Origin: Psettodes erumei
Lineage: Eukaryota > Chordata > Actinopteri > Pleuronectiformes > Psettodidae
NCBI GenBank assembly: GCA_016785225.1
Contig: JAFBJZ010000347.1
Span: 310,001 to 374,000, forward strand
Reading direction: 5' to 3'
Length of the DNA: 64,000 nt
The notes beneath the pieces were generated by a model, which worked only from the letters and a program-made list of their open reading frames with translations, did not search any database and had not been told where the DNA came from. Position numbers and translations under genes: made by a program. Position 1 is the stretch's first letter; each line of letters opens with the position of its first letter. Shown here piece by piece: positions 12,481-26,199 of this stretch.

Positions 12481-12640
12481 TGGGCAATTTATTTTACAGC
12501 CCCCGACCGATACTCGCTTTTTGGGGCTGATGCCGGCACCGATTTTTAGGGAGGTAAAAAAAAAAAAAAATTCTGATATCAATGTATTGGCTTATATCCT
12601 CTGATATGTATGTAAAGATATATGTACTTGTACATATGTT
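12481..12640 (+). repeat. diverged interspersed repeat of the CGATA/GATATC type
   Basis: The text CCGACCGATACTCGC...GGCTGATGCCGGCACCGATTTTTAG, a poly(A) run, then CTGATATCAATGTATTGGCTTATATC resembles a repeat common in fish with alternating CCGATACCGAT and GATATC phrases. A shorter related phrase (ATCGGTT...ACCGATATTTT) occurs in intron 5 at about 53,810-53,840. I cannot name the family or define its ends. Confidence 0.35.
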
Positions 12641-12737
12641 ACAGTAAATTTGAAACGATGGGGTCGCCGTTTAGCTGTCCAGCGATGTATTTCACAAGCT
12701 CTCTGTGCTGCAGACAGCGCTGGAAGTATTGCTAACA

Positions 12738-12866
12738 ATGGAGTCAGCTGTGCAGGACAAACGCGACACGACGACACCGTTTCTCAATTACCCCGAGCGG
12801 CTTTCCTCCATTACCTCCAAGTATATCAGTCAGCAAGCCAAGGTATGGACAGTAAGAGGCAGGTAA
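12738..12866 (+). CDS. small unassigned open frame with strong start context, possibly a transposon remnant
   Basis: An ATG at 12,738 in a strong context (AACAATGG) opens 42 codons to TAA at 12,864-12,866, reading MESAVQDKRDTTTPFLNY then PERLSSITSKYISQQAK. A possible donor AAG|GTATGG lies near the end. Codon choice looks more protein-like than neighbouring frames. I recognise no domain. It lies just right of a diverged interspersed repeat, so a fragment of a mobile element's protein is the most likely explanation; an alternative 5' exon is also conceivable. Confidence 0.2.
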   Translation: MESAVQDKRDTTTPFLNYPERLSSITSKYISQQAKVWTVRGR

Positions 12867-14566
12867 AAGCTTCAGTTAGACTGAAATCATGCAGAGTTTA
12901 TGCAATTTTAGAATAACCTTTCCAGTTCTTCTCTGGAATTGGTTTCAGAACTCTTCCTCATAATGTCACCTTTGTAAGTCCGACCCGACCTCAGATTTCA
13001 GCTGTTACTTAACAGGTTCGATAGGATTTCAAATCTGGGAAGGCCCCGCTCTTCGGTTTCAGCCAAGGGTGTTGATCAGGGCCCGCGGCTCACGTCAAGC
13101 GTGTCACACGTGAAACAAACACCGAAGGCACTGTGGGATTTCGCACCAAGTCGCGGAAATAATGGATCGGCGTAACCCAAGTGAAATAAGCTGTGCGTCT
13201 CGCTACCCGAGTAGCGAGAAGTTCCAGGTGCTGAGCTGACCACCATCCCCGAACGTTTCAAAGCAAATAGTGTGTTGCTGCGCGAGATAAGTCCTGCACC
13301 CACATCCCGCTTAATGCGCGCTGAACGGGGCTCGTATCGCTGAACGCTGTTCCTCCGAAAGTCAAGCCCCTCTGGCTTCGCCGCTAGCACACCGTAAGAA
13401 TGTAAACAAATCTCACGGGCCGGCATGTCAGAAATTAGGAAAAAGCCCCTCCTGCATTGAACGTGGAGCGGATTCAAGAACAGGGGTTGGGAGGAATTAT
13501 TATTTCAACGTTTTAAAATGACAGGCCTTGCATTTCGAAAATTTTCTCTCCCGTGCTTTGCGGCCAGCGGAGAGCATGGAATGTGTTGCCGGAGGTTATA
13601 CGGCCGCGTAATGTAAGCGGGGATTTGCGCCCGAACTGATGCAATTGCAAGCAAGTGATATTTTTTTTTCCCTTCCCCGGTTTCAGACTGCGGTTTCTGA
13701 AATGTGTGTTTGTGTTGTTTCTTTCCCTGAATCGAATGCATTGCAATCATGTAATGGAAGAGAACGAAAGAACTGTGTTTAGACTGGAGTCAGGTTGAAG
13801 TAGGGTAGCCATTGTTGCTCTGGCTTTTCTCTGTCCTTCGCACAAAGGGGCAAAAGGGGTTGAATAACTCCCTGCTTCAGCTGACGGCCCGCGTTCTGTA
13901 ACCGCTTCGGCTTCGCAGCTCGGGTCTGCTTGAGGGGCGCGTCGCCGGGGGGTGACTGCAGCTTTTCCCCGCGGCTTTGCTCGATCCCACTTAATCAGTT
14001 CGTCTTTTCTCACTTTAAGTGCTCGAACGAGAACCAGGAAGTCAAAATTATGTCGCCCGAAAGTCAATTCCGAGGGCTTTTTTTTTTTTTTCTCCGATGG
14101 CCGACGAGCAGCGGCATACGTTGCGGCGCAGGTTCGATGGGCTGCCTGTGTTTTAGTGGCAAGTGTTACACGGCTTGCTGGGGAGAGGTTACTGTAAGCG
14201 CAACCAGGAAGTCGATTCCCACGTTTCATGAGGACTCTCCATGCCAGAAGCATCCGTCTCTGCTGAACCTCTGGCACGATCCGGGTTCTCCGCGCTTTCC
14301 TCCCGCACCAGCTCGTGGCTCGCTCTTGGCCCGTGGAAAGAAAAACAAAACAACAATAACAAAAAAAAAAACCCTTCGGGTACGCTCGGACGAAATCGGG
14401 TCAGGGAAGGGGCAGGACGATGCTAGCCATTGTGCGTGTGTGTGCGACTGGTAACCTAGAACATGTTATCCAAGGGGTAGTGTTACTGAGCAGTGCTTGT
14501 GTATCAGGAACAGAAGCTGGATTAGCTATAGAGTTACACGGACGAGACAATGGCGACCCGGATAGC

Positions 14567-14567
<1 letters not shown>

Positions 14568-14603
<36 letters not shown>
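14568..14603 (+). repeat. (TG)n microsatellite
   Basis: Uninterrupted TG run of 36 bases in intron 1. Comparable runs in the same intron are at 18,425-18,452, 23,216-23,247 (CA), 26,840-26,876, 29,432-29,463, 29,821-29,867 (CA, 47 bases) and 30,980-31,014. Confidence 0.95.
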
Positions 14604-14604
<1 letters not shown>

Positions 14605-16811
14605 AAGCCAGTATGTGAAAGGGAGGCGGAGAACAAGAGGAGAGCATTAAACCTCCCCGCTACCTGTTTCCCCTTGACGCCGGTTTTCCAGGAGGCGCAG
14701 CCCGTTCACACGTGACTGTGTCGGTTCCGCCGACAAACCTGCGCACGTTAAATGGTGCACGTTTGAAAGACATCGGTGCGTCCGAGAGGGGGGAAAAAAT
14801 AAAAGTCCGCATGCCATCAATTGCTGTCGGGCAAAATCCGCTGTCAGGATCGGATCGGGGAGGAGACGCGCTCGTTTTCTGCCAGCGCGAGAGCTGAAGG
14901 GATCGTTTGCATTTTATCAGCAGCTGCTTCGCTCATCGTTTAATCGCTTGGCAAATTCTTCCATCTTTTTTCAGGGGGTTATTTTCAGACGTTTTAATAG
15001 ACAAAACAAGCAATTCATGAATCCAGAAAATAATGGTCAGGCCAGTCGGTAATGAAGACGCTTGTTGGTCGTGGTGCTCGTCAGCTCTCGCAAACAAGGA
15101 GGTGACTTTTGCTTAGCCTGTGCTGATATAAGTTTATCCCCTATTTATCGTCCGCAGTTTTCGCCTCGCCTGCAAATCGTCTGCCATAATTGCTGTTTAT
15201 ATACACTGATCGTGGCCATTCAGAATGCTCCATTTGCCCCTGATCAGCTGTCCGTATTTGGAAGATTTCCTCCCACTAATTGGCCACTCTGTGCTATTTG
15301 CGGCGCTGTGCACCGCGTCTGCAGTTTGTATAAAGTCTGCTATCGGTCCAACCATCTGTTCCTCCCAAAATGCAACAGGTGTGCTTCCCTGTTGCTGTCT
15401 CCGAGGCGCGGCTCGGGCAGGCGAGCTCGCCGCCCTCTCGCCTCCCGCGCCAGCCGCGAGGGGTTCGTCCTGCCGGCCTGGTCGGAACGCGGGGGAGCCG
15501 CTCCGCTGTGAGGTCGCGGGGTCGACAACCCCCAGAGCGCAGGGGGAGAATTTCCGTGGCTCCTCCTCCTCCTTGCCCGTCCGGCCTCTCGTGTCCTAAC
15601 GGCGCTAAGCGAGGTTGAGGAGGCCGATCGAAAGTGACGTATGACGGCGCGCAGGGTGATGACATCTGCCTGATATTTTCTCAACTTATCAATTAACCTT
15701 AAACATAGTCAGCAAATGGATAGAAATGATGATTTGAAAAAAAAAATCCCAGAGCATGGGATCTTGTTTTATCTGATAAGCAAGATAATCAGTTCCCTGT
15801 CAGATGAGAACCAGCCAATCCTCACACGGGATCATTTTAGCTCAGCGTTTCCTGCTTTTTGGATTCGTCAGTGCAGCATGTCACGGTGCTGCCGCCTTGC
15901 TCACCTGCCGCAAATAGGACTCCAGCGCTTTGCACGGAATTTCCCGAACGTCGCTCAGGCAGTGACGCGGTGCCCGGACTCGCAGTAGCGGTGGGGCGTC
16001 GTCGGCGGGGGCCGAGGCGATCGTACGCGGGGTTTTTTTGCGGCGCAGCTCTCGACCCGCTTTGTCGGGTTCCGGCCCAGTGTGAGATGGAGGAGACGTG
16101 CCGTGTCAGGAGGTACAGTAGTGTCCTCTTGCGTGCAGGCGGGGTTTTAGTCAACACGCCGACTGCATAACAAAAGCAAAACAAAGCAACCATATGACTA
16201 AGTTCCTGATGGGAGCTGGTTACCTGTTGCTCGGTGCTTTCACTTTTCATTTCCCAGCTTTTTGCTGCTCGCTTTCTCGCTCTCTCTCATACGAGAGTGG
16301 CTTTTTGTTGAAGTATCCCAGCATCTCACGTTTGCTTGGCACGGAGCTGTAATGTTTACCCTCCTTTTTCTTTCTTTCTCTCTGTCTCCCTCCCTCCCTC
16401 CCTTGTCCTCCGGAGCCCCCCTCTCCCTCGCTTTTTTTTTTTTTTTTTTGGTCTCCCATGATAATTTCCTGCATTGTTGACAGTTGATTTAGAGGAAGAT
16501 AAAAGAAGCCTTTCAACCCCTCCGCTCCCCGTCTCCCTCCTCCCTCCTCTCTCCTCTCCCCTCCGCCAGCTTTGTATCTGGTCGCGCAAGTTTGGGTCCA
16601 AAATAAGGGAAATGGCATTCGGAGGAAAACGCAGAGCCCGCTCTGCTCGACGGCGGCTGCCGGGATCAAACCTTAAACTCCCCGAGCAGAGTTCTCGGCT
16701 CTCCTAAAATTTTGGGACACGGCGTAGTAACCTCGAGGGCGTAATTCACTTTTAAGCAAATGTCACCTTAACAAGTGACTCGGCCTCGACTATTTTCTGC
16801 AGAATTAATTT

Positions 16812-16915
16812 GGAGTAGGACTTCAACTGTTGGTTTTTTGGATCTTTGATTAATCCATTGATCGTTTTCTTGATTAATCAGTTCACCCAGTCAGAAAAGA
16901 AACTAAATTTCAGTC
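16812..16915 (+). repeat. diverged teleost repeat of the GATTAATC family
   Basis: The phrases GGACTTCAACTGTTGG, TTGATTAATCCATTGATCG, TTTCTTGATTAATCAG and CAGTCAGAAAAG follow the order of a very common teleost repeat that begins GGGCTGCAACTAACGATTA and carries CGATTAATC motifs before GTCAGAAAA. The copy is diverged and truncated, and it is AT-rich inside a more CpG-rich stretch, as expected for an insertion. Confidence 0.5.
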
Positions 16916-18424
16916 AGGAAACTGCACGGCATGTTACAGTAGAAGTCTAAAAGGTCTTACAGAAGACATTTTGTGCAAATGCCAGCATTTTTTTCTCTTT
17001 CGCGTAGCTTTGATGCATTCGAATACACAACGTCGTTGGCGCATGACTTCACCAGAAGATTTCAGTCTCCTCAGGCCAGCCATTAGGGATTATGGAGAGG
17101 GGGGCTGAAATTTTCCAAATTGGGCTCCTCATCCTCACCCCCCCTCCAGCACCACCACCCACAAACCCTTGGCTCTAATACCAACACGGTCAATTTCAGG
17201 CGAGCTCTCAGCTCCTATTGGTCTGCCCTTGATGGAGTCTCCAAGACCGCACGCTGGGTTTTGGAAACTGGCGTATGTGTCTTGAGGAGCACTGTAACAG
17301 AGACATAAAGCAAATCCTGTACTGCCCCTGTCTTTCCCCTTCTGACTCTGTCTTGTCTTGTCTTGTCCGTTCCCGAAGCCAAGCTCCGAGCTGAGCTTTT
17401 TTTTTTTTTTTTTTACTTTGGTCCGTGTTTGTGCGGAAATCAAACACGGTGTCGGCTGATGTTTATATGCAAATGTTACCGGCCTCTGCCAGAATAGTCT
17501 TGCAATGAAAATGAAAGGGTCGAGATACGCACTTGAGCCCTTCACGCAGACTCGGTCTTACAAAAGTTCGTCATTTTCCCTTGAAGCGAAAACAGGAGAG
17601 AAAAAAAAGAGCGCCAGATTGTTGCCGCCTCTGTGTTTTAACTTAGCTGGGCAGTTCGTGGCACACGTGTGTTGTGCACATCTGACTCCCTGAATGTTTG
17701 GCCTGCACCCCTGTCACAATGAAAGCACAGGGGTGGGATGAATGTGTGTTTTCAACACACATCGACATGGAAATACAGTATATAGTATAGTCATTGATAT
17801 TCCTCAGAACGTAAATTGGTCCCATATCTTTGGCATGAGCCCCCTCTGGGCCTTGTGCCGGAGTCATCTGTGCCCCCTGACCCCACCCTCAAGGGCTGGG
17901 CTGCATCTCCAGTTGGCGATTTAAGTCATTGCTCCTCACTCTGTCATCTGAAAGGTCCCGACAGCGGCCGCGGCCAGAAACCCGTATTTTCGGTGGAATT
18001 TGGTAGGTGCGCGCCCGCGGGAAAGCTGGAACGAGTCAGCCGAACGGATGTGCGGCGCCCGCTCGCCCTGCCCTCGCACAGTTCCTCGGGGGGTGAGGGG
18101 GCATCTGTAGAAATAGCTCGTTGACGAGCTGCCCGCCGCCGTTTTGCATGTACGTGTGCGTGGTCAGCTGGCCGGAGGGCTCGAGCCTGCACCTGTACAC
18201 ACACACACACACACACACGCACAGAACCAACTTAACACACATGCACGAAACATGCGCTCACACGGAGTTAACTTTACGTGCCTGCATTAGCATGCCAGGC
18301 GTGTTGGTGTTGCTTGTTGGCAGGCCCATGGAAAGTTCCGCCAGTCGTTAATGGCTGTTTTATGCCTGACTCTGAGCGTTTTGACTGTGTATCTCAAGTG
18401 TCTGGAGCCTGCTGTGGGCTGCTG

Positions 18425-18455
<31 letters not shown>

Positions 18456-21088
18456 TGCGCATGCGTGTTGGACCGGGGGGGAAACGATTCTGTGACTGGT
18501 TATGTCTGATTATAATACATGCACACATTTTCAAGTATGCTTATTTCATGCGCCGCGTAAGCGTGCGCGTAGGGGTTCTGCTCGGGGGAGGAAGTAGGTG
18601 TGTTTTTTTTTTTTTTTTTTTTGAATGCAAAGCCACATGTTTTATTGCTTTCCCTTGTTAAACCCTCCTCCCTCCTCCTCCTCCACCTCCAGGGCATGCA
18701 GACACACTCCGACCCCTCCCTCTCCTCCTCTAACCTTTCCTTTTGATTCGGTTTCCCACCCATCCCGGCAACCTAATACCTGTCACTTCTCCGTCTTGCG
18801 CTTTTGTCGCTTAACAGCCCATTTCAACGCGTTTTAAAAAACGCCGGTGGACTTCTGGACTTTGAGGTAGTTTTCAAAATGTTTGTCATGCACATTGAAA
18901 TGAATTTTAAAATAAAAATAAAACAGGAAAATGACCTCTGATACCATAAGAACAGGGACAAACACGACGATATGTTGTGTATGTCCAGTCATACGTGTGA
19001 CCGTTTAACCAAATCAACCAAATCAAGTAATTCATTTTATGCTTGCGACATCAGCTCATTTCACAAAAGTAATGGGAGGATGATGAAAAATGTGTATTGC
19101 ATGACTGGCTGCACCGGCTTACAAAATTGTCTTTGGGGGCCGTTCTGTTTTGAAAACCTTTTGTTTACTCAACCTCACTTTTTTTGTGGTTCGAAAAAAA
19201 AAAAGCCTTTTTCAGATTCACATTCAGCTCGGTGTGGACGTTGCACCCCCCCGCACACACACTTCTTCCCTCCTTGCCCTCGAGCCGGACCCCCCACAAA
19301 TCACTAAAACATCCCAAACACACACGCACGCGCACGCTCACGCACACACAGGCAGGCGGAAACACACAAAGCCACACTCACACACCCGCATCCCTGAATA
19401 GTGTGTGAAATCCTGAGGCTGATTGAGGAGGAGGAATGTGACCTCGCGACCCCAGGCAGTGGGGAGGGGTGTTATAAATGTGTGTGTGTGTGTGTGTGTG
19501 TCTGTTTGATGTTGGGGAGCAAGTGATTTTTATACACACTTTCCGCTGGCCTGCTATTCCCTGTCGCGTCCTCTCGAGTTGCTCCCCGCAAATTCGTTTT
19601 CCGTCCGCTGGATTAAAACCCTCTCGCCTGCTCCCTCTGGACGGGCACACGCTTCCGCACACACGCACGCCATCGCGCGCTCGTTGACGGTGAGTTTGTC
19701 GTAGAGTTGAAGCATGTAAAGACGCGGCCGTTCATTATTCGCCGGCTCTGTTGTGCGTCTAAAGGCTGTTCGCGGGAGAGCAGGAGTGCGCCCCAGACTC
19801 GGCTGTTGTCTCGTCTGTGAGAGTGGAGACAGGTTTCTCATGTAGGTGTGACTAAATAGTCTTTCTCTCTCAGCACCCACACACACACACAGACACACAC
19901 ACCCACCCACACACATACACCACCCACTGAGCTGGGTTTTTCATGGCCCATAAACCTGACGATCTGAATGTCTCTTGGTGGTTTGTCCGTGTCCACATGC
20001 TCGTCCTTCTGAAAATGAGAATTTGTGCATCTGTGTGTGTGTGTGTGTGTGAGAAAGAGAAGGGAGGGGGGGAGGCAGAGTTCACTTCTTGACTTGGCAG
20101 AGCCGTCTTAATTAAGACTCATGGCATGCGGCCCTGATGGAGCCCGGCATTAGTGGCAGAGACGTGCTGTGCGTGCAGGCCCGGGTGGCAGCGGGTCCAC
20201 CGGCAGTGAATGTGCGCTCATTGTCCGGGCTCTGCGGTTGTCCTCCTTCACTCCTCTTTACCAGGCGCTCGTAACGTTGAGCTGATTAGAACGATTGTAG
20301 GTCATTGCATTGAAATACACACAGGGCCACGGCGAACTTCACAATCGAGGTAACCCCCCCCCCGGGAAAATGTGGGCACAAGCCGCAGCGGTTGCCAGTT
20401 GATGCAGTCGAAGAGATCGCTGGGACCCAACTCTCAATGTATCATTGAATCGCTTGGTTCGTTACACAACAGACAACAGCACATCCTGCAGAACATCATC
20501 ATCAGGTATCTTGCTTTGCAACAGTTCAAACTCCAACCCCCCCCCATATATATATATATATATATATACATTATACTGTGCCAAGTGTGCAATTCCTGTG
20601 GTGCAAAGTTTGGGTTTGGGGTTAAACTCAAGGGACCCATTAGCTGAGATGTCCGTTGTGGAGTTAAAGCCCCACAAAAGTTTGACTTTCTTAACTCGGC
20701 GCAACCGAAAAGCCAAATCATGCACTAAATGTGCTGAATATGCATGTGAAAGTGTCCTTCATGAGGAACTGCCCAATGAGTAATCTCCAGTCCTGCGGCT
20801 GTGTGATGTCTGGGCTCATCCGGGGAGTTTACTGGCTCAGACTGAAAACGCCGTCCGCTGCCTGTCGGCGTATGCCATGCATCGCGCGTGTGCGCGCGCG
20901 CTTGTTTTTGTGTGCTGGAGTTCAAGCGTGCCCGTGCGTCCAAATCGGCGCATGTTTATGTGGGTGTTTGAACGCCGGGGTCTGTGTGCCGATGTGTGCG
21001 CTGAGGAGGAAGTGGCTGTGTTTGTTTAAACCAAGCACGCTCAGCCATGTGGGACAATTTAGCGGGAATGAGACCCCTATACCCCCCC

Positions 21089-21121
<33 letters not shown>

Positions 21122-21237
21122 CCCTTAAACCTGTGCTGCTCTCCTCCCCCACCCTACCTCGAAACCTTCTGAATGGAGCGGCTGTCTTTTGAAAGGGTGG
21201 TTTGGGAAGTCGGGCTGCTGGTATGTGTGTGTATGTC

Positions 21238-21250
21238 GGGGGGGGGGGGG
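21238..21250 (+). repeat. poly(G) run of 13
   Basis: Thirteen consecutive G residues in intron 1, followed by a long purine-rich GGGGAGGA stretch to about 21,372. Other intronic G runs are at 43,619-43,634 (16), about 43,885-43,895 (11) and 50,345-50,366 (22). Confidence 0.95.
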
Positions 21251-23213
21251 TGAGGATGAAGGGAGACAAATAGGGGAAGAATGAGGGCAGGGGAGTGCTG
21301 AGACAGGTTAAAGCTGGAAAGTGGGGCAGAGGGGGGGGCACGGGAGGAGGTGAGGGAGTGGAGGAGGAAGGAGCGCCGATGCACAGAAATCAAAGTGTAA
21401 CTAATGTCCACTGGCGACTGGTTCTCTCATGCGAAAAGCGTGCAACCACGACGCACACACAGGCACACACACTGCCTTATCTGCGGCGTGACTCGATCCA
21501 GGTCTGCAAAGGCAAAGCACCGTATTCACGCTCAGGGGCTGCTTCACACAGAGCCGACTGCATCACACAGCAACGGAGAAGGGGACGAGGCGGGCGAGGA
21601 CATGCAGGGGAGAGATGGATAAGGATGCGGAGCGAACGCTTCGCTGGCCCTGTGTGATGTCGGGCTCGTACGATACTGTCACGTCTGGGATGAAAATGAA
21701 TGTCTGATGCATGTCTAAATCCTCCTGAGAGCCCACAGCAGGCATCATTTTTCTCTCTGTGTGTGTGTGTGTGTGAGAGAGAGAGAAAGAAGAAAGAAAA
21801 ATGTTTGCCCCTGAGTTGAGTTCATTCTGACTTCATATCTCCATGGTGACAAGAGGGAGAACGAATTTGAAATAACATGTACTTCTGAAGCTGAACTATC
21901 ACTGTATATACGTTGGTGACTACATAAATGCCTGGATTATTTTCTCCCCGCTTTCTGTCTGGCAGACTTTATTAGCAGTGGCTTGTTTGTAAGGCTTTCT
22001 CTCGATCGGTCAGCAGGCTTTAGTTGTACTGTGCCTGTCAGATACAAACGCGGGGTTAAAGATATAAACGTTTAAACATCCTCTGAGTGTTATGAGTGAG
22101 AAGACTTAAAACCAGATGATCTGAGTTAACTCAGGTAATTGCTTAGTCGGCACTCAGATGGCTTGGGCGTCTGCAGCCTGCAGTGCTGCCCACCCGGCGG
22201 TCAGCCCTGGCTCAGCTTTTAGTCCGCCCGGCTTGCGGGACCGGGCTCCCCGTGTGTGGCCGGACTGAGCCGTGGAGATCCGAGGTGTTAGGGAGGGGTT
22301 TGCTGTGAGCTGTCCTCGGGCCTCGGCGCTCCTCTTCTGGGCCGCGGAGCGCTCAGCCCTCAGCCCCTCTGGATCGCACGGAGAGGAGTCTCGACTGTGA
22401 TGGGGCAGGGAGGGGAGGGAGGGAGGGAGGGAGGGATGAGAGAGGGGAAAGAGGGATGAGGAGGTGGGGGTGGAAGGACAAAAGGAGAAGAAAATTCTGG
22501 AAGCGCTGCCATGAAGAAGAGTGAGTCATGTTCATGTGCTTGTGGGAGAATAGCCACTTCCTCTGTATTAAACACAAACAAACACAAACAAAATAAAGCG
22601 CGTTCTCAAGGCAGCCCGGCTCGGCGATGTTGATAGGGATAATGAAGACGAAGGTTTTGGCAGCACCGGCTGCGGGGATGACAGCGATGCTGTGGACTTT
22701 GATGAGGCTGCTGTAATGATGACAGTGACATCAGTTTTAATGATGATTATTGGGGCGGGGCATGCTCGTGTTTGCGCTGGCTTATAAACCATTTTGGTGT
22801 GTGTGTGGTTACCGGTTTTGCGGCACCAGACCTCCAACATCTGTAACTCAGAGGAGCTCTCTGTTGGGGTAATACAAGCGAGAGTCTTGCAGGGTGACCG
22901 ACTGATGTAACTGGTGGAAATGCCAGCATCTCCGAGTGGGATAAACGATATCACAAAGTCACTTTGTCTCCATGTGTTTGTGTGTTTGACTGTTTGTGTT
23001 GCCTCTGTTTATAGTCTTGACTCCCACACAAGGGCCTGCATTATTTCCCTTTATTATTTCCTCAGTCGGGCTCTTGTCTTTTTCTCATGGACAGGGGACG
23101 GGCCGAGTATCTCCTCTACTCTGGAGTTACGTCGCTGCTACGTGGCTACGTGGCAAGCGTTGAACTGTCAGGGCCTCTACTGTGGGTTTACAGCCTGCTG
23201 GCCCCCTGCCCAA

Positions 23214-23249
<36 letters not shown>

Positions 23250-26157
23250 ATGGCCAGCCCACAGCCGTACAGCTGCCGGGTGGGAGGGCCTCGCTGGCAG
23301 ATGCACACATCTGCTGGAGCTAGCTGTGTGCGGCGCTAGCGGCTAACGCGGAACTCCCCCCGCGACACAGGGCTCGATTGTCAGCGCTCCGCCGCCCGTC
23401 ACCACTTCAAACTCGGTCCGCTCGACTCTTTCATTTGCCGGACTCATTCAATTTTCTCTCCCTCCATGTCTCTTTTCACTCGCACACACACGTGCACACT
23501 CCATTACGGCCTGCTGTCTGTGGTATGACAGGCAGGACTAATGTTTGTTCTGGAGCAATAACACAATTAGGATTCCACACATTTCTCTCTCGGTGCACAC
23601 TCAACCTCCGGCCCCCGTCGTCTGCCCCCCCACACACACACACACACATCTCCTGCCTTCTTCTCTTTCCTCTCCCCCTTCCTCACCGTCTTCTCTCCTT
23701 CCCCTCCCTGCTCTCGTCTCTCAGTTCAACAGATTGCTGTCGGTTCCGCCTATCACTGACGGACAGCAGATAGTATTGATTCGATTACTCCGGATCGCCC
23801 TCTTTTCCCACAAAACTACAGAGCGGCGTCAGTCATGCGTGTCTTTGTATGTGTGGGCGTACTTTATTGTTGACACAGTCCTCCTGTCCGGGCCGTTTAA
23901 GGTTTGATGCAGGCGATCTCGCACCATGCGCCGCATGCACGCTCAGCGGCCGGAAGTACCCTCCCACCCATCTCGACCCGAGTGTGAAATAGCCGTTTCC
24001 TCTTCATTTTGTTCACAGGGAAAACTTGATGCCTCACCTGCCCCTCCCTCCCCCCCCCCGTTTCCTCACCCTTTCTCAACCTCCTTTTTCTTCCTCCGTG
24101 CTCCCTTCACTGTCTCTCCACCTTTCTTTCTCTCTGACCCTGTTTTGTGTTTGCCTCTGTGTGTTGAGGGTGTTGTCTTGATCCTGTGTGTGTGCGTGTG
24201 TGTGTGTGTGTGTGTTTGTGCACGTTATGTAACTATAGTCTCTCTCTCTCTCTCTCTCTCCCTGGGAATGGGCCGCCGCTTCTTTGAGCTCAGCTTTTTG
24301 CTTCCTCCCGCCCACTGCCCCAACGACAGCCTATGAGGGGGAGCCAATGGTTTCCCATCAGCCAGTGGGAGAGGGGAGCTGTGTTTTGACAGGGCAGTGG
24401 AATGCGAGGGAAGGCGGGGTCTTTCCAGGAAGTGGATGGCAATAGAGTCAGATCCTGGACTCTTTGGCTGAGCGACTTCTTTGGCACCCTGGGAAAGACT
24501 GAAAGTAAATACGCTCTTTGGTGTTGAAAGAATCTGATCAAAGCTGTTCGTGGTTTGTTTCTCAGTATGTGCGAGAGCATTACTGCTGTGTCGTCCCTTA
24601 AAGTAAACCAAAGAGGGGTTGGTAGCACAAAAATCCTGCCTTGTGATTCATTCAAAGTCATGCCTCACGTGGGGCACCATGCATCTTGACAGTGAGAAAG
24701 ACTGACAGTCCACTGACTTGAGGTCAGTGGATCATCTGTTTCTGGCCTGTGTTCCTGGAAACTGGGCCTGATGAGAGGATCGGTATGGGTGGGTAGATGG
24801 ATGGATGGGAGAATGACAGGGGAGAAAGGCTTTGCCCAGGGTACTCATTTTGTGAATGCGGAGGGCGAGGAAGGAGGAGGGCTGGGGGAGTGCTGAGCTG
24901 GTCGTTTACCAGGCTGAGTCCTGACTTGTCTGTGCTCAGGCTGCACACAGCGATGTGCAGAATGCCTGGCATTCGGAGGAAACGGGGGGAGAAGATGAGG
25001 CAAGGGGGAAGAGACAAAAAAAAAGTTCTATGCAAGGAAACAATCCAGGAAGAAGATTTAAGACGCAGCGTTGTCTTTATGCCAGTCGTAATCTTGCATT
25101 AATTAAGAGCGGCGTGACAGCTGAAGATTTCATCAGAAACTGACAGTAAGGGTAGGGGTGTTTCTGCATTTCTTAGACGAGCTGCAGATTGTTAATAGCC
25201 CCGTATCTGCCGTGAGTTATGTGCAAGATGCAGGCAGCGACCACACTGTAACCTTGGAGATTCATTTGCATTCTGTCAAAAAGTGGAGAAACGCTCCTTC
25301 TTGCAGGGAATGTGGGACGTGGCAATGACAAAACTTCAAAAACTGCGGCACTGCTGGGATAGGGACAGCGGTAGCAAGAATTTCGAGGAAAAGGCCTGTG
25401 GCAATGATGTGCAGCTATTTAGGGTCCCAGACTGTTTGGGGGGGGGACTCTCAGTCGGTGCTTTATGTTAAATTTTGTGGGGGTGGGGGGTTGGGGGTTC
25501 CATGTGCTCATCCTGTGCAAATACTCCCGATTTGGCAGGTTTGACTCGTGATGCAACAGATCATCCTGTACCCAGAGGATCACCAGTGCAGTGTCAGAAA
25601 TGGCACCCCCCCTTTTTTTTTTTACTCTGCATACATTATTGGCTTTGCAACCTGTTGCATATGTTGTGACATTGAGGGGAAATGGCCTGATTGAAAGTTT
25701 AAAAAGGGGCTCGTTTAAAATAAAAGCCATGAGCTGCTGCTGCTGCTGATGTGGTTTCTTCAGGTGCTGGATCTCATCTGTTGGGGCGGGGGGGGGGGGT
25801 TGCCCTAAAGGCCTCAGTTCAGGGAGTTCGGAGAGGAGCTTGTTCATACATGGTAGGCAAGTGGAGCATGTGTGTGTGTGTGTGTGCGCGCGCTCACTCG
25901 CATGTGTCCATCGCATTCCTCTCCACCCGTTCCAAGCTCTTCTTCGTGGATGACATATCATTACTGCAATTACAGGGCAAGAGGACTTCGACCATACACA
26001 CACACACACACACACACACACAGGCGCAAAGGGAGGCGTGCACACATAAAGGCAGTGCGCAAATGCATGCACACACATATGCAAACCAAATGCATGCAGG
26101 CGTCATCAAGTGAAGAACAAGCTGAAACTGTAATTTTTGTTTCACTTTGCCTCCGTG

Positions 26158-26199
<42 letters not shown>

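Noticed and set aside
25419..26084. 221-codon open frame on the minus strand
   Set aside because: Built around CA/TG repeats giving Thr-His and Cys-Val runs, with no family resemblance.
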